Positions 11,705 to 18,948 of a stretch of DNA of 30,130 nt are shown piece after piece. Each line of letters opens with the position of its first letter. The first letter of the stretch is position 1. The DNA lies in the IMG/VR virus record IMGVR_UViG_3300031951_000855, positions 1 through 30,130 of that record. The stretch is one strand, 5' to 3'. The translations under genes and the position numbers were made by a program. The notes beneath the pieces were generated by a model that saw only the letters and a list, made by a program, of their open reading frames with translations, had not been told where the DNA came from and ran no database searches. The stretch is from a virus.

Positions 11705-12153
11705 GATTACTTGCGAATCACAAACTGAGCAAAGAGCAACTTGCTGCGCATCACATGGTTGAGAAGATCCTGAACACCACGGATTTTGAAGCGTGGTTTG
11801 TAAGAGCCAGGTTCACCGAGATGAACAAGAACCTCACAACCATTGGCATCCTTGAGCACTGCTTCAGGCAGCAGCAGTATCGCTTCGAGTGGAAGGTGAT
11901 CCCACGGCCCTGGTACAAGTTCCTATCCAAGGAGATCGGCGAGCGTGAAGGATTCACGATCAAAACCTACAAGCACAAGTTCGAGAAGATGGACACAGCA
12001 GAGAGAGCAGCGCACCTTGCTCACGAACTGATGCACATGATGGGGTTCGAGCACAGCGAGAAACCCTCCGTATCACGGAATCGGTCGTTACCCTATCAGG
12101 TTGCAGATTACGTATATAAGGCTGTAGCACATTATATTAAAAGTAATGAGTGA
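11701..12153 (+). CDS. Zincin metallopeptidase-like protein, 150 aa
   Basis: HELMHMMGFEH at 108-118 is the extended HExxHxxGxxH zinc motif of metzincin-type peptidases: three His ligands and a catalytic Glu. A helix precedes it (DTAERAAHLA), and a C-terminal helical part contains YQVADYVYKAV. No signal peptide is visible, so it would act in the cytoplasm or virion. It is the second zinc peptidase-like gene of this operon, and unrelated in sequence to the one at 9368-9661. ATG overlaps the previous stop. Confidence 0.75.
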   Translation: MRLLANHKLSKEQLAAHHMVEKILNTTDFEAWFVRARFTEMNKNLTTIGILEHCFRQQQYRFEWKVIPRPWYKFLSKEIGEREGFTIKTYKHKFEKMDTAERAAHLAHELMHMMGFEHSEKPSVSRNRSLPYQVADYVYKAVAHYIKSNE

Positions 12154-12181
12154 GAGAGTTCCATTTCCAAAGGAGGAAAAG

Positions 12182-12364
12182 ATGCCATTTAAAAGCGAAG
12201 CACAGCGTAGGAAGTTTGGGTCGATGGTGAAGAAGGGGGAGATCTCCCAGAAGACTTTCGACGAGTGGAACTCGGAGACTCCGAAGAACATTCCGGAGCG
12301 AAAGAGCAAGCCTAAGACGCTTAACGATCTGAAGAAGATCGCCAAAGCAAAGATGAAGAAGTAA
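12182..12364 (+). CDS. Small basic phage protein (DUF3008-like), 60 aa
   Basis: ATG 12182 follows AAAGGAGG with good spacing; an in-frame ATG at 12146 lacks one. The sequence MPFKSEAQRRKFGSMVKKG, then a T-x-x-E-W-N-x-x-T-P segment, is a common small-phage-protein pattern that I recall as DUF3008-like (name from memory). It is very basic, with a Lys-rich C-terminal helix. Function unknown; DNA or virion association is plausible. Confidence 0.75.
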   Translation: MPFKSEAQRRKFGSMVKKGEISQKTFDEWNSETPKNIPERKSKPKTLNDLKKIAKAKMKK

Positions 12365-12370
12365 ATTCAC

Positions 12371-12445
12371 TGCGCCTTAGCTCAGCGGTAGAGCAGAGAG
12401 CTGTTAACTCTAAGGTCCGTGGTTCGATCCCACGAGGCGCAGCCA
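12371..12445 (+). tRNA. tRNA-Asn (GTT)
   Basis: A full cloverleaf: a 7-bp acceptor stem TGCGCCT/AGGCGCA, D-arm GCTC/GAGC, anticodon loop CTGTTAA with anticodon GTT, T-arm CGTGG-TTCGATC-CCACG, discriminator G and an encoded CCA. It starts 6 nt after the stop of a small gene and would be cut from the early polycistronic transcript. Confidence 0.95.
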
Positions 12446-12455
12446 TTAGATAAGG

Positions 12456-12465
12456 GAGGACTAAT
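12456..12465 (+). promoter_or_regulatory. Perfect ribosome-binding cassette GAGGACTAAT
   Basis: GGGAGGACTAATG at the start of the 12464 gene, complementary to the small-RNA loop. Confidence 0.8.
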
Positions 12466-12589
12466 GCAATTTGAGGAATTTCTGTTTTTGTGTGGGTTAT
12501 GTATTTGTTACGGGCTGTGCATCACCTTCGGGGGACTGCTCGGCATTGGGATTTTTGCAGTGATAAGAGAGGCATTTAAACGTAGTTAA
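12464..12589 (+). CDS. Small membrane protein, 41 aa
   Basis: Follows the GGGAGGACTAATG cassette. It has a short acidic start (MQFEEF), then a long hydrophobic stretch with four Cys (FLFLCGLCICYGLCITFGG) running to IGIFAVI, and a basic tail (KRS), consistent with one long or two short membrane segments. The function is unknown. Confidence 0.6.
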   Translation: MQFEEFLFLCGLCICYGLCITFGGLLGIGIFAVIREAFKRS

Positions 12590-12606
12590 ACTGAACTGGG
12601 GGGAGC

Positions 12607-12717
12607 ATGAGGTACTTGCTAGTAGCTGTAATGTTGTGCAGTTGTTCAAGTCTTAAGAAGTCGTCCATTCGGACGGAAGATCAGAGGACGCTAAACTATG
12701 TGGTATTTACATTCTAA
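12607..12717 (+). CDS. Small putative lipoprotein, 36 aa
   Basis: ATG with GGGGGGAG upstream. A short signal peptide (MRYLLVAVML) leads to a lipobox-like LCSC, so processing would leave a lipidated ~21-residue peptide. It lies in the early operon, far from the lysis cassette, so a host-envelope role such as superinfection exclusion is as likely as lysis. Both are inference. The lipobox is minimal, hence the modest confidence. Confidence 0.5.
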   Translation: MRYLLVAVMLCSCSSLKKSSIRTEDQRTLNYVVFTF

Positions 12718-12727
12718 GAGGGGACAT

Positions 12728-12811
12728 ATGATTCAGGACTTGATTGATTTGGGGTTTTTGACATTCGCAGTAGTACTTGTGGTTTATTATCTCAACGTGA
12801 TTTGCATCTAG
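12728..12811 (+). CDS. Single-pass membrane micro-protein, 27 aa
   Basis: ATG with GGGGAC upstream. Acidic start (MIQDLIDLG), then a transmembrane segment (FLTFAVVLVVYYL). It looks like the 29-aa protein at 10524-10613. Its stop TAG overlaps the GGAGG of the next gene's cassette. The function is unknown. Confidence 0.45.
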   Translation: MIQDLIDLGFLTFAVVLVVYYLNVICI

Positions 12812-12821
12812 GAGGACTAAT
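12812..12821 (+). promoter_or_regulatory. Perfect ribosome-binding cassette GAGGACTAAT
   Basis: GGAGGACTAATG at the start of the methyltransferase-like gene, complementary to the small-RNA loop. Confidence 0.8.
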
Positions 12822-13389
12822 GAAAGTTTTAATCGCTTGCGAATATTCTGGAAGGGTTAGAGACGCTTTTATTAAATTAGGTCACGAAGCCATGTCTTGT
12901 GATTTATTGCCCACTGATTCTCCTGGTCCACATTATCAAGGGGATGTTTTTGACATCATTGATGGGAATTGGGATTTAATGGTTGCTCATCCTCCCTGCA
13001 CATATCTTTGTAATTCTGGCGTTTGTTGGCTTTATAAAGATGAATCTCGCTGGGATAAAATGAGAGAAGGGGCGTTGTTTTTTAAAAAATTACTAGAGGC
13101 AAATATCCCTAAAATAGCCATTGAGAACCCGATTATGCACAAATATGCCAAAGAGATTATTGGCATGGACAATACCCAAGTAGTGCAGCCTTGGATGTTC
13201 GGACATGGGGAAACAAAGGCGACTTGTTTTTGGCTTAAAAATTTATCCCCATTAAAACCTACTAACATTGTTAGTGGTAGAGAACAGCGTCTTCATAGAC
13301 TTCCTCCCAGCAAAGACAGGTGGAAACTTAGAAGCACAACATACCAAGGGATTGCCGACGCTATAGCAGCTCAGTGGGGAGTTCAGTAA
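12820..13389 (+). CDS. DNA cytosine methyltransferase-like protein, 189 aa
   Basis: A short Rossmann-type enzyme. VLIACEYSGRVRDAF resembles C5-methyltransferase motif I, HPPCTYL with C60 resembles catalytic motif IV, and IENP (101-104) resembles motif VI (ENV). It lacks the target-recognition domain and is roughly half the usual length, as seen in a phage group commonly annotated as DNA cytosine methyltransferase; activity is unproven. The gene is visibly richer in A/T-ending codons than its neighbours (many TTT, TTA, AAA), suggesting separate acquisition. ATG 12820 follows the cassette GGAGGACTAATG. Its stop overlaps the helicase ATG (TAATG). Confidence 0.75.
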   Translation: MKVLIACEYSGRVRDAFIKLGHEAMSCDLLPTDSPGPHYQGDVFDIIDGNWDLMVAHPPCTYLCNSGVCWLYKDESRWDKMREGALFFKKLLEANIPKIAIENPIMHKYAKEIIGMDNTQVVQPWMFGHGETKATCFWLKNLSPLKPTNIVSGREQRLHRLPPSKDRWKLRSTTYQGIADAIAAQWGVQ

Positions 13390-14804
13390 TGGATAACTTA
13401 CCGCCACTTTGGAAGCACCAACAAGACGGTATTGAACTAGGCAAGAGCAACCCTGATTGTGCGTTGCTGTTTGAGATGGGGACAGGGAAGACGAGGACTG
13501 CCCTTGAAATCCTCCGAGCCAGAATAAACGAGAACCGCAAGATCTTACGGACGCTGATTGTCGGTCCGTCTGCGGTCGTCTATAACTGGAGGGACGAGAT
13601 CAAGAAGTACACGAAGATCCCTCTTGAGAAGGTATTCGTGCTCCAGGGTTCGATTGCCAACCGGATGCAGATGGTTAAGGTTCTGCCGAAGGACAGCATC
13701 TTCATCACGAACTATGAAGCGTTTGCGAACTCGAAGTTTGTGGAGGCGTTTTTGTACCATCCTCCGGAGTTCTTGATTCTTGATGAAAGCCACCGGGTCA
13801 AGGGACCAGCGGCAATTAGAACGAAAGCCCTCTTTAAACTGTCTGACCAGATGAACAATAACTCGGTGAAGTACCGAATGATCCTGACTGGGACTCCAGT
13901 GCTGAACAACGAGATGGACCTGTTTGCACAGTATCGGATTCTCGATGGGGGCAAGCGACTCGGGAAGAACTTCTTTGAGTTCCGAGCTAGGTACTTTGAG
14001 GATAAGAACAAGTTCATGCCCAAGCACTCGCACTTTCCCAAATGGATAACTAAGCAGAGTTCTAAAGAGGCATTGAAGAAGTTGATCTCGCAGATCTCGA
14101 TTCATGCGTCTAAAAGTGAGTGCTTGGATCTCCCACCGCTTGTCAGGACCACCGTGTCCATCGACATGGGAGCCGAGCAGAAGAAGGCGTACATGGACAT
14201 GAAGAATGACTTCCTTGCTTACTGTAAAACTGGAGTTGCTGTTGCCACTCTTGCGATTACAAAAGCACTCCGGATGCAGCAGATTCTGTCGGGGTTCATG
14301 AAGCTTGAGGATGGGACAGTTCACAGGTTCAACACAAATCCGAGGGCTGATGCCTTGGAAGAGTTGCTTGAAGATGTGACACCGACGAACAAGGTAATCG
14401 TGTGGGGCATTTATCATGAGGACCACGAAGTAATCCGCAATATCTGCAAGAAGCTCAAGATCGGCTACTCTGAACTCACTGGGGAAATCAAGGATAAACA
14501 AGCACAAATCGACTCTTTTCAAACGGACGATTCTATTCGGGTAATGGTTGCCTCACAAGCAGCGGGCGGTACTGGAGTAAATCTCACGGCTGCGAGCTGC
14601 ATGATTTACTACAGCCGTGGATATAGCTTAGAGCACGATTTGCAGTCAGAGGCGCGCGCGTATCGTGGTGGATCTGAGAGGCACACGAGCATTACTCGGA
14701 TTGATCTTGTCAACGAAGGCACACTCGATGTTGCAGTGTTGAAAGCGCTGCAGTCAAAAAAAGATTTGTCGCAAGACATTTTGCAGCTTGCAAGTATGCT
14801 CTGA
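13389..14804 (+). CDS. SNF2/DEAD-like superfamily 2 helicase, 471 aa
   Basis: ATP-dependent DNA translocase or helicase with the full motif set: Walker A GTGKT (31-35), DESH (132-135) as motif II, LTGTP (166-170) as motif III, then the second RecA domain with SQAAGGTGVNL (about 389-399, motif V) and QSEARAYRGG (about 419-428, motif VI arginine finger). The length suits small phage SNF2 proteins. It probably remodels recombination or replication intermediates. ATG 13389 overlaps the upstream stop (TAATG). A downstream cassette separates it from the 14834 gene. Confidence 0.9.
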   Translation: MDNLPPLWKHQQDGIELGKSNPDCALLFEMGTGKTRTALEILRARINENRKILRTLIVGPSAVVYNWRDEIKKYTKIPLEKVFVLQGSIANRMQMVKVLPKDSIFITNYEAFANSKFVEAFLYHPPEFLILDESHRVKGPAAIRTKALFKLSDQMNNNSVKYRMILTGTPVLNNEMDLFAQYRILDGGKRLGKNFFEFRARYFEDKNKFMPKHSHFPKWITKQSSKEALKKLISQISIHASKSECLDLPPLVRTTVSIDMGAEQKKAYMDMKNDFLAYCKTGVAVATLAITKALRMQQILSGFMKLEDGTVHRFNTNPRADALEELLEDVTPTNKVIVWGIYHEDHEVIRNICKKLKIGYSELTGEIKDKQAQIDSFQTDDSIRVMVASQAAGGTGVNLTAASCMIYYSRGYSLEHDLQSEARAYRGGSERHTSITRIDLVNEGTLDVAVLKALQSKKDLSQDILQLASML

Positions 14805-14825
14805 TGTGATAATCAAAATCTACTG

Positions 14826-14835
14826 GAGGACTAAT
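14826..14835 (+). promoter_or_regulatory. Perfect ribosome-binding cassette GAGGACTAAT
   Basis: GGAGGACTAATG at the start of the 14834 gene, complementary to the small-RNA loop. Confidence 0.8.
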
Positions 14836-15301
14836 GGAAGACATGGATTTTGGCTTTTCTGAAAAGCCGCTCGATCAAACAACAATTCAAGAACTAGATG
14901 CAATGGTGAAGAAGTGCTTTGAGCTTCGTGCAGAGTACGAAGAATTAAAGGACAAGGCATCTGAAAAGCATGGTGAGTATGAAACCATGCAAGCAAAGGT
15001 ACAGAGTATTCTCGAAGCCACCGGGCGCTTGAATCACAGCACTCCCGGTGCTGGGACAATCAGCATGAAGACGCAGTACACTGTGGCGTTCCCAAAAGAT
15101 TCGGAAAGAGCCGCAGAGTTTCGTCAGTATCTTGTGGACAACGGACTCGATTCAATGCTTACAATGAACCATCAAAGTTTGAACGCATTTTTTAAATCAA
15201 AGCTTGAGGAGGCTGGAGAGGGAGCCGATCCGAGTCAGGTGCTACCAGGCATCGGAGCACCTGAACAACGCATTACCCTCTCAATGAGAAAAGGAAAATA
15301 A
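14834..15301 (+). CDS. Coiled-coil DNA-metabolism-associated protein, 155 aa
   Basis: The N-terminal half is a long charged helix (MVKKCFELRAEYEELKDKAS) continuing to ILEATG. The C-terminal half has a beta segment (GTISMKTQYTVAFPKD) followed by helices ending in AFFKSKLEEA. No enzymatic motif. It is placed between an SNF2 helicase and the SSB-like gene, so a replication or recombination accessory role is likely, but the family is not recognised. Confidence 0.75.
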   Translation: MEDMDFGFSEKPLDQTTIQELDAMVKKCFELRAEYEELKDKASEKHGEYETMQAKVQSILEATGRLNHSTPGAGTISMKTQYTVAFPKDSERAAEFRQYLVDNGLDSMLTMNHQSLNAFFKSKLEEAGEGADPSQVLPGIGAPEQRITLSMRKGK

Positions 15302-15305
15302 GAAC

Positions 15306-16037
15306 ATGGGAAAAAAAGAAGTAGCAGTAAAAGAAACAATGGACATTCAAACAGCAGTAGAAATTCCTAACGGGATGTCGTTCGGCCTCGAAACCGTGAC
15401 ATCTAAGGACATCAAAATCCCCCTGATCTACGTAGCGCAAGCTATGTCGAAGGTATGTGCAGACGGATTGGCAGCGCAGGGGGATATTGTTGAGAACATG
15501 GAGAATAAAGTTCTTGGCGGTAAGAAGGGACCAGCGAAGGTCATCCCTTTCTACTTCCAGAAAAGCTACCAAGTCCAGAAGCTCGTGAACGGAAAGAAGG
15601 AGTTCCACGCTATTCAGCCGTACGACTCCGAGCGTCCGTATGAAGAAGAAAAGGATGGGACTACGTACTTTAACTACCCATGCTTCAACTTCTTCGTGCT
15701 AGTTCACGGCGACGAAACCAAATCAAAGTATATGCTCAGTTTCCGTGGAAGCCGAAACATTAACTCTGCTGGTCGTCCAATGCTGACGCAGTTGATGAAT
15801 TCAGTGCAGCGTGGAGTCCCCCCTTACGCTTGCACTTATGACATCGGTGTGAAACAGGTGGAGAACGAAAAGGGTAAGTGGTTCGTCTTTACGGCTAACG
15901 CTGACCGTGACACCAAAGTACCAACTGATGTCATGAGCAGTGCCGCTCTTGAGGCTAAAAACCTCCAGAGCATGCTTTCTCAAGGAGCCTCGATCCAAAC
16001 AGGTGAAGAGGCAATCGACGAGGAAGCACCGTTCTAA
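15306..16037 (+). CDS. Single-stranded DNA-binding-like protein with acidic tip, 243 aa
   Basis: The core is beta-rich (VIPFYFQKSYQVQKLV, then YPCFNFFVLVHGDE and YMLSFRGSRNINSAG) with an aromatic/basic mix suited to an OB-like ssDNA-binding surface. The C-terminus ends in EEAIDEEAPF, an acidic tail with a terminal hydrophobic residue, like the partner-recruiting tip of SSB (DDIPF). It is encoded between replication genes. The fold is inferred, no SSB signature was recognised, and the tail is the main evidence. Start ATG 15306 has AAGGAA upstream. Two hairpins follow the stop. Confidence 0.6.
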   Translation: MGKKEVAVKETMDIQTAVEIPNGMSFGLETVTSKDIKIPLIYVAQAMSKVCADGLAAQGDIVENMENKVLGGKKGPAKVIPFYFQKSYQVQKLVNGKKEFHAIQPYDSERPYEEEKDGTTYFNYPCFNFFVLVHGDETKSKYMLSFRGSRNINSAGRPMLTQLMNSVQRGVPPYACTYDIGVKQVENEKGKWFVFTANADRDTKVPTDVMSSAALEAKNLQSMLSQGASIQTGEEAIDEEAPF

Positions 16038-16099
16038 TTAGTGGTTGCCATTAATTAGATAACAAGCCCCCGATCCGGAAGATGGAGCCGGGTCGGGGG
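16034..16099 (+). promoter_or_regulatory. Tandem hairpins between the SSB-like and exonuclease genes
   Basis: Hairpin A: CTAATTA (16034-16040) with TAATTAG (16052-16058), including the stop of the SSB-like gene. Hairpin B: a 12-bp GC-rich stem (16067-16078 with 16088-16099, one T.G pair). No T-run follows hairpin B, so it is not a standard intrinsic terminator. It could block exonucleolytic decay, separate expression of the two genes, or bind a protein. Confidence 0.6.
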
Positions 16100-16119
16100 A
16101 ATTAAAAGTCGGGGGACAT

Positions 16120-16836
16120 ATGCACGGGTTATTCTTAGATTTTGAAGCAACAGACAAAGACGTAAAGACAGCACGGATTACTCAGATTGCGTTCAGTGTT
16201 TGGGACACTGAAGATAAAAAAGAGCTTTTTCACTACAGTTCGTTGATACTTCCAGAGGGGGAGTATGAGATAGATCCGGTTGCGGCTAGAATCACGGGCA
16301 TCTCAAAAGAACAACTTGAACGATTCGGAATTGCGCTTTCTAAAGCTCTTGATGTTTTGGGGCGGCATCTTAGTGGGGTGGATTTTCTTGCAGCTCATAA
16401 CCTGCATAATTATGATTATCCCCTATTAACCAATGAGATGTTGCGGATCGGCAGGGATGCGTTTCAGCTTCCGCAGTTAGTAGATACCAGGTTCGATATA
16501 CCGTGGCCTGAGCATATCGAAACTCGGAAGCTGACGTATCTAGCCGCAGAGTTCGGCATCGTGAACCCTTCGGCCCACAGTGCTAGGCATGACGTGGATC
16601 TAATGGCGAAGCTATTCTTCATGTTCCCCATCGAGGTGACTATGGAGCGAGCCAAAAGCCCACAGATCTGGGTGCGGGCCAATGTAAGCTACGACCACCG
16701 GGAGAAGGCGAAGGCTCGCAAGTTCCTCTGGGACGGAGGCAACAAGTGGTGGGTCAAGTTATTCAAGCAGTGCGACTTTGAAAAAGAGACGTTTGAATTT
16801 CCAACCATAATTCTAAAGGACTATAAGGGGCCATGA
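16120..16836 (+). CDS. DnaQ-like DEDDh 3'-5' exonuclease, 238 aa
   Basis: Exo I LDFEAT near the N-terminus, Exo II in AAHNLHNYDYPLL and Exo III HSARHDVDLMAKLF (H-x4-D) are the complete DEDDh set. The C-terminal ~60 residues (KARKFLWDGGNKWWVKLF) are an extra Trp/Lys-rich module seen in some ExoX-like proteins. It may trim 3' ends in recombination or proofread. This is notable because the polymerase right after it has its own exonuclease domain. The stop overlaps the polymerase ATG. GGGGGA precedes its start. Confidence 0.88.
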   Translation: MHGLFLDFEATDKDVKTARITQIAFSVWDTEDKKELFHYSSLILPEGEYEIDPVAARITGISKEQLERFGIALSKALDVLGRHLSGVDFLAAHNLHNYDYPLLTNEMLRIGRDAFQLPQLVDTRFDIPWPEHIETRKLTYLAAEFGIVNPSAHSARHDVDLMAKLFFMFPIEVTMERAKSPQIWVRANVSYDHREKAKARKFLWDGGNKWWVKLFKQCDFEKETFEFPTIILKDYKGP

Positions 16837-18842
16837 TTGTTACTACTGAGGACTTTGAAAGCAGCGTTGAAACTATCCGTAATTGTACTTCTCTCAGCCT
16901 TGACACAGAGACAAGCGGCCTCCGACCTTATCATGGTGATAGGCTTTTCGCTATTACGGCTGCTGGAGCTTTCGGTGAGCTTTATTTTGGGTTTGGTGCT
17001 TCAGGCTTAGACCATGCACTAATCCCCCGAATCTACGATGCAGTGAAGGGTAAGACAGTTGCATTTGCGAACGCCAAGTTCGATATGCACTTTCTATGTA
17101 ATGAAGGTTGGGGGACCGATTATGAACCGTGGGATATTCTGGTTGTCGATAAGTGTATTTACAATAGGCATCTATCATACAGCCTCAATGCCGTGGCTGA
17201 ACGGATGGGCTTTGGGTCTAAAGATGGAGGAGTTATGGCCTACATCAGCGAACACGGTCTATACGACAAAGAGGAAATACCGGGGAAAAAGACGGTCAAG
17301 AAGAACCCCCGATTCGACCGAGTCCCCTTGGAGATTATCTCAAAGTACGCCCTGCAAGATGCACGGCTTACCTATCAGATTTACGAAGCACAGCTTGTAA
17401 AAGTGCAGGAGTTGACGGAGAAGTATTCCAAGATTAAAGGCTACCCGGTGCGGTTTTCAGATCTCGTAGCAGATGAGAGAAAGCTCACTAAGGTGTTGTT
17501 TGACATTGAACGCAGAGGAATGGGGTTAGATCGTGGCTACATCGAAAAAGCAAAGAAGAGGGAAGAGTACAGGATCAACAAAGCGAAAGCGAAGTTCACC
17601 GAACTTACTGGCGCAGAGCTTGTTGACAGCAATAAACAGTTATCCCAGATCTTCGGAGCAAATGGGATTGTGGGAGGTACTACCGCTAAGGGCAATGCAA
17701 GCTATACAGACGCAGTTCTCGAAACCATCGAACACCCCATCGCAGGAGTAATCCGTGAGTACCGAGATGCCACCAAACGACTCAACACCTATTACAATAA
17801 TTTTACCTATTGCGGAGATAAAGAAGGAGTTGTGCGCCCTTCTATCAGACAAACTGCCGCAGACACCTTTAGATTCTCTATCACCGACCCTGCACTTCAA
17901 ACTCTTAACAGTGAGGACGATGGAGACTGGAGGGTTCGGGATTCATTTAGGGCTCGACAAGGTTTCGTTTACATTTCCATCGACTACCAAGCCCAAGAGT
18001 ACCGCCTTACGGCTGATTACGCCGGAGAACGAGGGCTCATCCAACAAATTAACGAAGGAGTAGATGTCCACTCCGCAACGGCTAAGATGATGGGGGTAGA
18101 TCGCTATTCAGCCAAGGTGCTGAACTTTGCGCTATTGTATGGTGCAGCAGCGCCGAAAATTGCCACAATGCTGAAGGTATCGGTTGATAAAGCCACCGAG
18201 CTTAAGAATCTATACTTCTCAAAGCTTGGTAGAGTGAGTAGTTTAATTAATAATATCAAATCAACTATTGATAGCCGTGGGTACATCTTCAACTTCGCAG
18301 GGCGGATCTTGCACTTTCCAGTGATCGAGTTCGACCAGGACGGGGTGAAGAAGCGGGGGAACTTTGCGTATAAGGGACCAAACTACATCATCCAATCCTC
18401 CGGTTCGGAGATTATGCGGAGAGCATTGATCGCTGTGGATGGGTTTCTTAAGCCCTATCAGTCTAAGATCGTGCTGTCGATTCACGACGAGTTACTGCTC
18501 GAAATGACAGAGGATGAGCTGTATCTAATCCCCCGAATCAGAGAGCTTATGGTTGGCGTGTATACCCCTAAAAATGGACTACCGATGAGTACATCAGTTG
18601 CCATTGGCGAAAGTTGGGGTAGACTAAACGACATCAATGAAGACGAACTTGCCAAAAGAATCGACGTTCAAAAAGCGTGTGCTGTCGAGACTGCGAAAGC
18701 TGCCACGTACAGTGACGTTCACGATTCAGCAAACGTCGATCAGGGGAACCCCAGACTTGTTGCTTTGTGTGAACGGGAGGTTCGTGGGACTGGAGCTGAA
18801 GCGGAGTCGGACTGCCCCAGCAACCGAGCTACAGCTATATAA
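16833..18842 (+). CDS. Family A DNA polymerase with 3'-5' exonuclease domain, 669 aa
   Basis: The replicative polymerase. The exonuclease domain has LDTETSGL (D24, E26), NAKFDMHFL (D84) and YALQDARLTYQIY (D176). Polymerase motif A is SIDYQAQEYRL (D384), motif B is RYSAKVLNFALLYG (K428, Y436) and motif C is SIHDELLLE (H551, D552, E553). The phenylalanine/tyrosine switch position carries Tyr (LLYG). Family members usually end soon after the S-x-x-W-G segment (here ~residue 596). This frame runs ~70 more residues, and from codon ~602 overprints the N-terminal half of the VRR-NUC gene in another frame. ATG overlaps the exonuclease stop. Confidence 0.95.
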   Translation: MIVTTEDFESSVETIRNCTSLSLDTETSGLRPYHGDRLFAITAAGAFGELYFGFGASGLDHALIPRIYDAVKGKTVAFANAKFDMHFLCNEGWGTDYEPWDILVVDKCIYNRHLSYSLNAVAERMGFGSKDGGVMAYISEHGLYDKEEIPGKKTVKKNPRFDRVPLEIISKYALQDARLTYQIYEAQLVKVQELTEKYSKIKGYPVRFSDLVADERKLTKVLFDIERRGMGLDRGYIEKAKKREEYRINKAKAKFTELTGAELVDSNKQLSQIFGANGIVGGTTAKGNASYTDAVLETIEHPIAGVIREYRDATKRLNTYYNNFTYCGDKEGVVRPSIRQTAADTFRFSITDPALQTLNSEDDGDWRVRDSFRARQGFVYISIDYQAQEYRLTADYAGERGLIQQINEGVDVHSATAKMMGVDRYSAKVLNFALLYGAAAPKIATMLKVSVDKATELKNLYFSKLGRVSSLINNIKSTIDSRGYIFNFAGRILHFPVIEFDQDGVKKRGNFAYKGPNYIIQSSGSEIMRRALIAVDGFLKPYQSKIVLSIHDELLLEMTEDELYLIPRIRELMVGVYTPKNGLPMSTSVAIGESWGRLNDINEDELAKRIDVQKACAVETAKAATYSDVHDSANVDQGNPRLVALCEREVRGTGAEAESDCPSNRATAI

Positions 18843-18948
18843 CATTGGAAAGATCAACGAGAGCGGAGGCTACGCTACTCTCGTATATCCGGAGAACTTG
18901 GACGTAGTCATGCAACACTTGGAGGACATCGTAAATGGTAAAGCTTAA
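18637..18948 (+). CDS. VRR-NUC domain nuclease, 103 aa
   Basis: A minimal virus-type replication-repair nuclease. RGTPDLLLCVNGRFVGLELKRS carries the PD-(D/E)xK core: the Asp of TPD and the E-L-K of GLELK. The remainder, ELQLYNIGKINESGGYATLVYPE, matches the stand-alone phage form used as a Holliday-junction or flap nuclease. ATG 18637 lacks a strong Shine-Dalgarno. The first 206 nt lie within the polymerase gene in a different frame, so translation may be coupled to it. Confidence 0.85.
   Translation: MKTNLPKESTFKKRVLSRLRKLPRTVTFTIQQTSIRGTPDLLLCVNGRFVGLELKRSRTAPATELQLYNIGKINESGGYATLVYPENLDVVMQHLEDIVNGKA

Noticed and set aside
13545-14522. 325-codon minus-strand open frame inside the SNF2 helicase
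   Set aside because: It mirrors a gene with all helicase motifs; the antisense product has a His/Leu/Arg composition typical of reverse-frame artefacts.
18600-18842. Programmed frameshift joining polymerase to VRR-NUC
   Set aside because: No slippery heptamer was seen, and the VRR-NUC frame has its own ATG and a full domain. An overlap explains the data.
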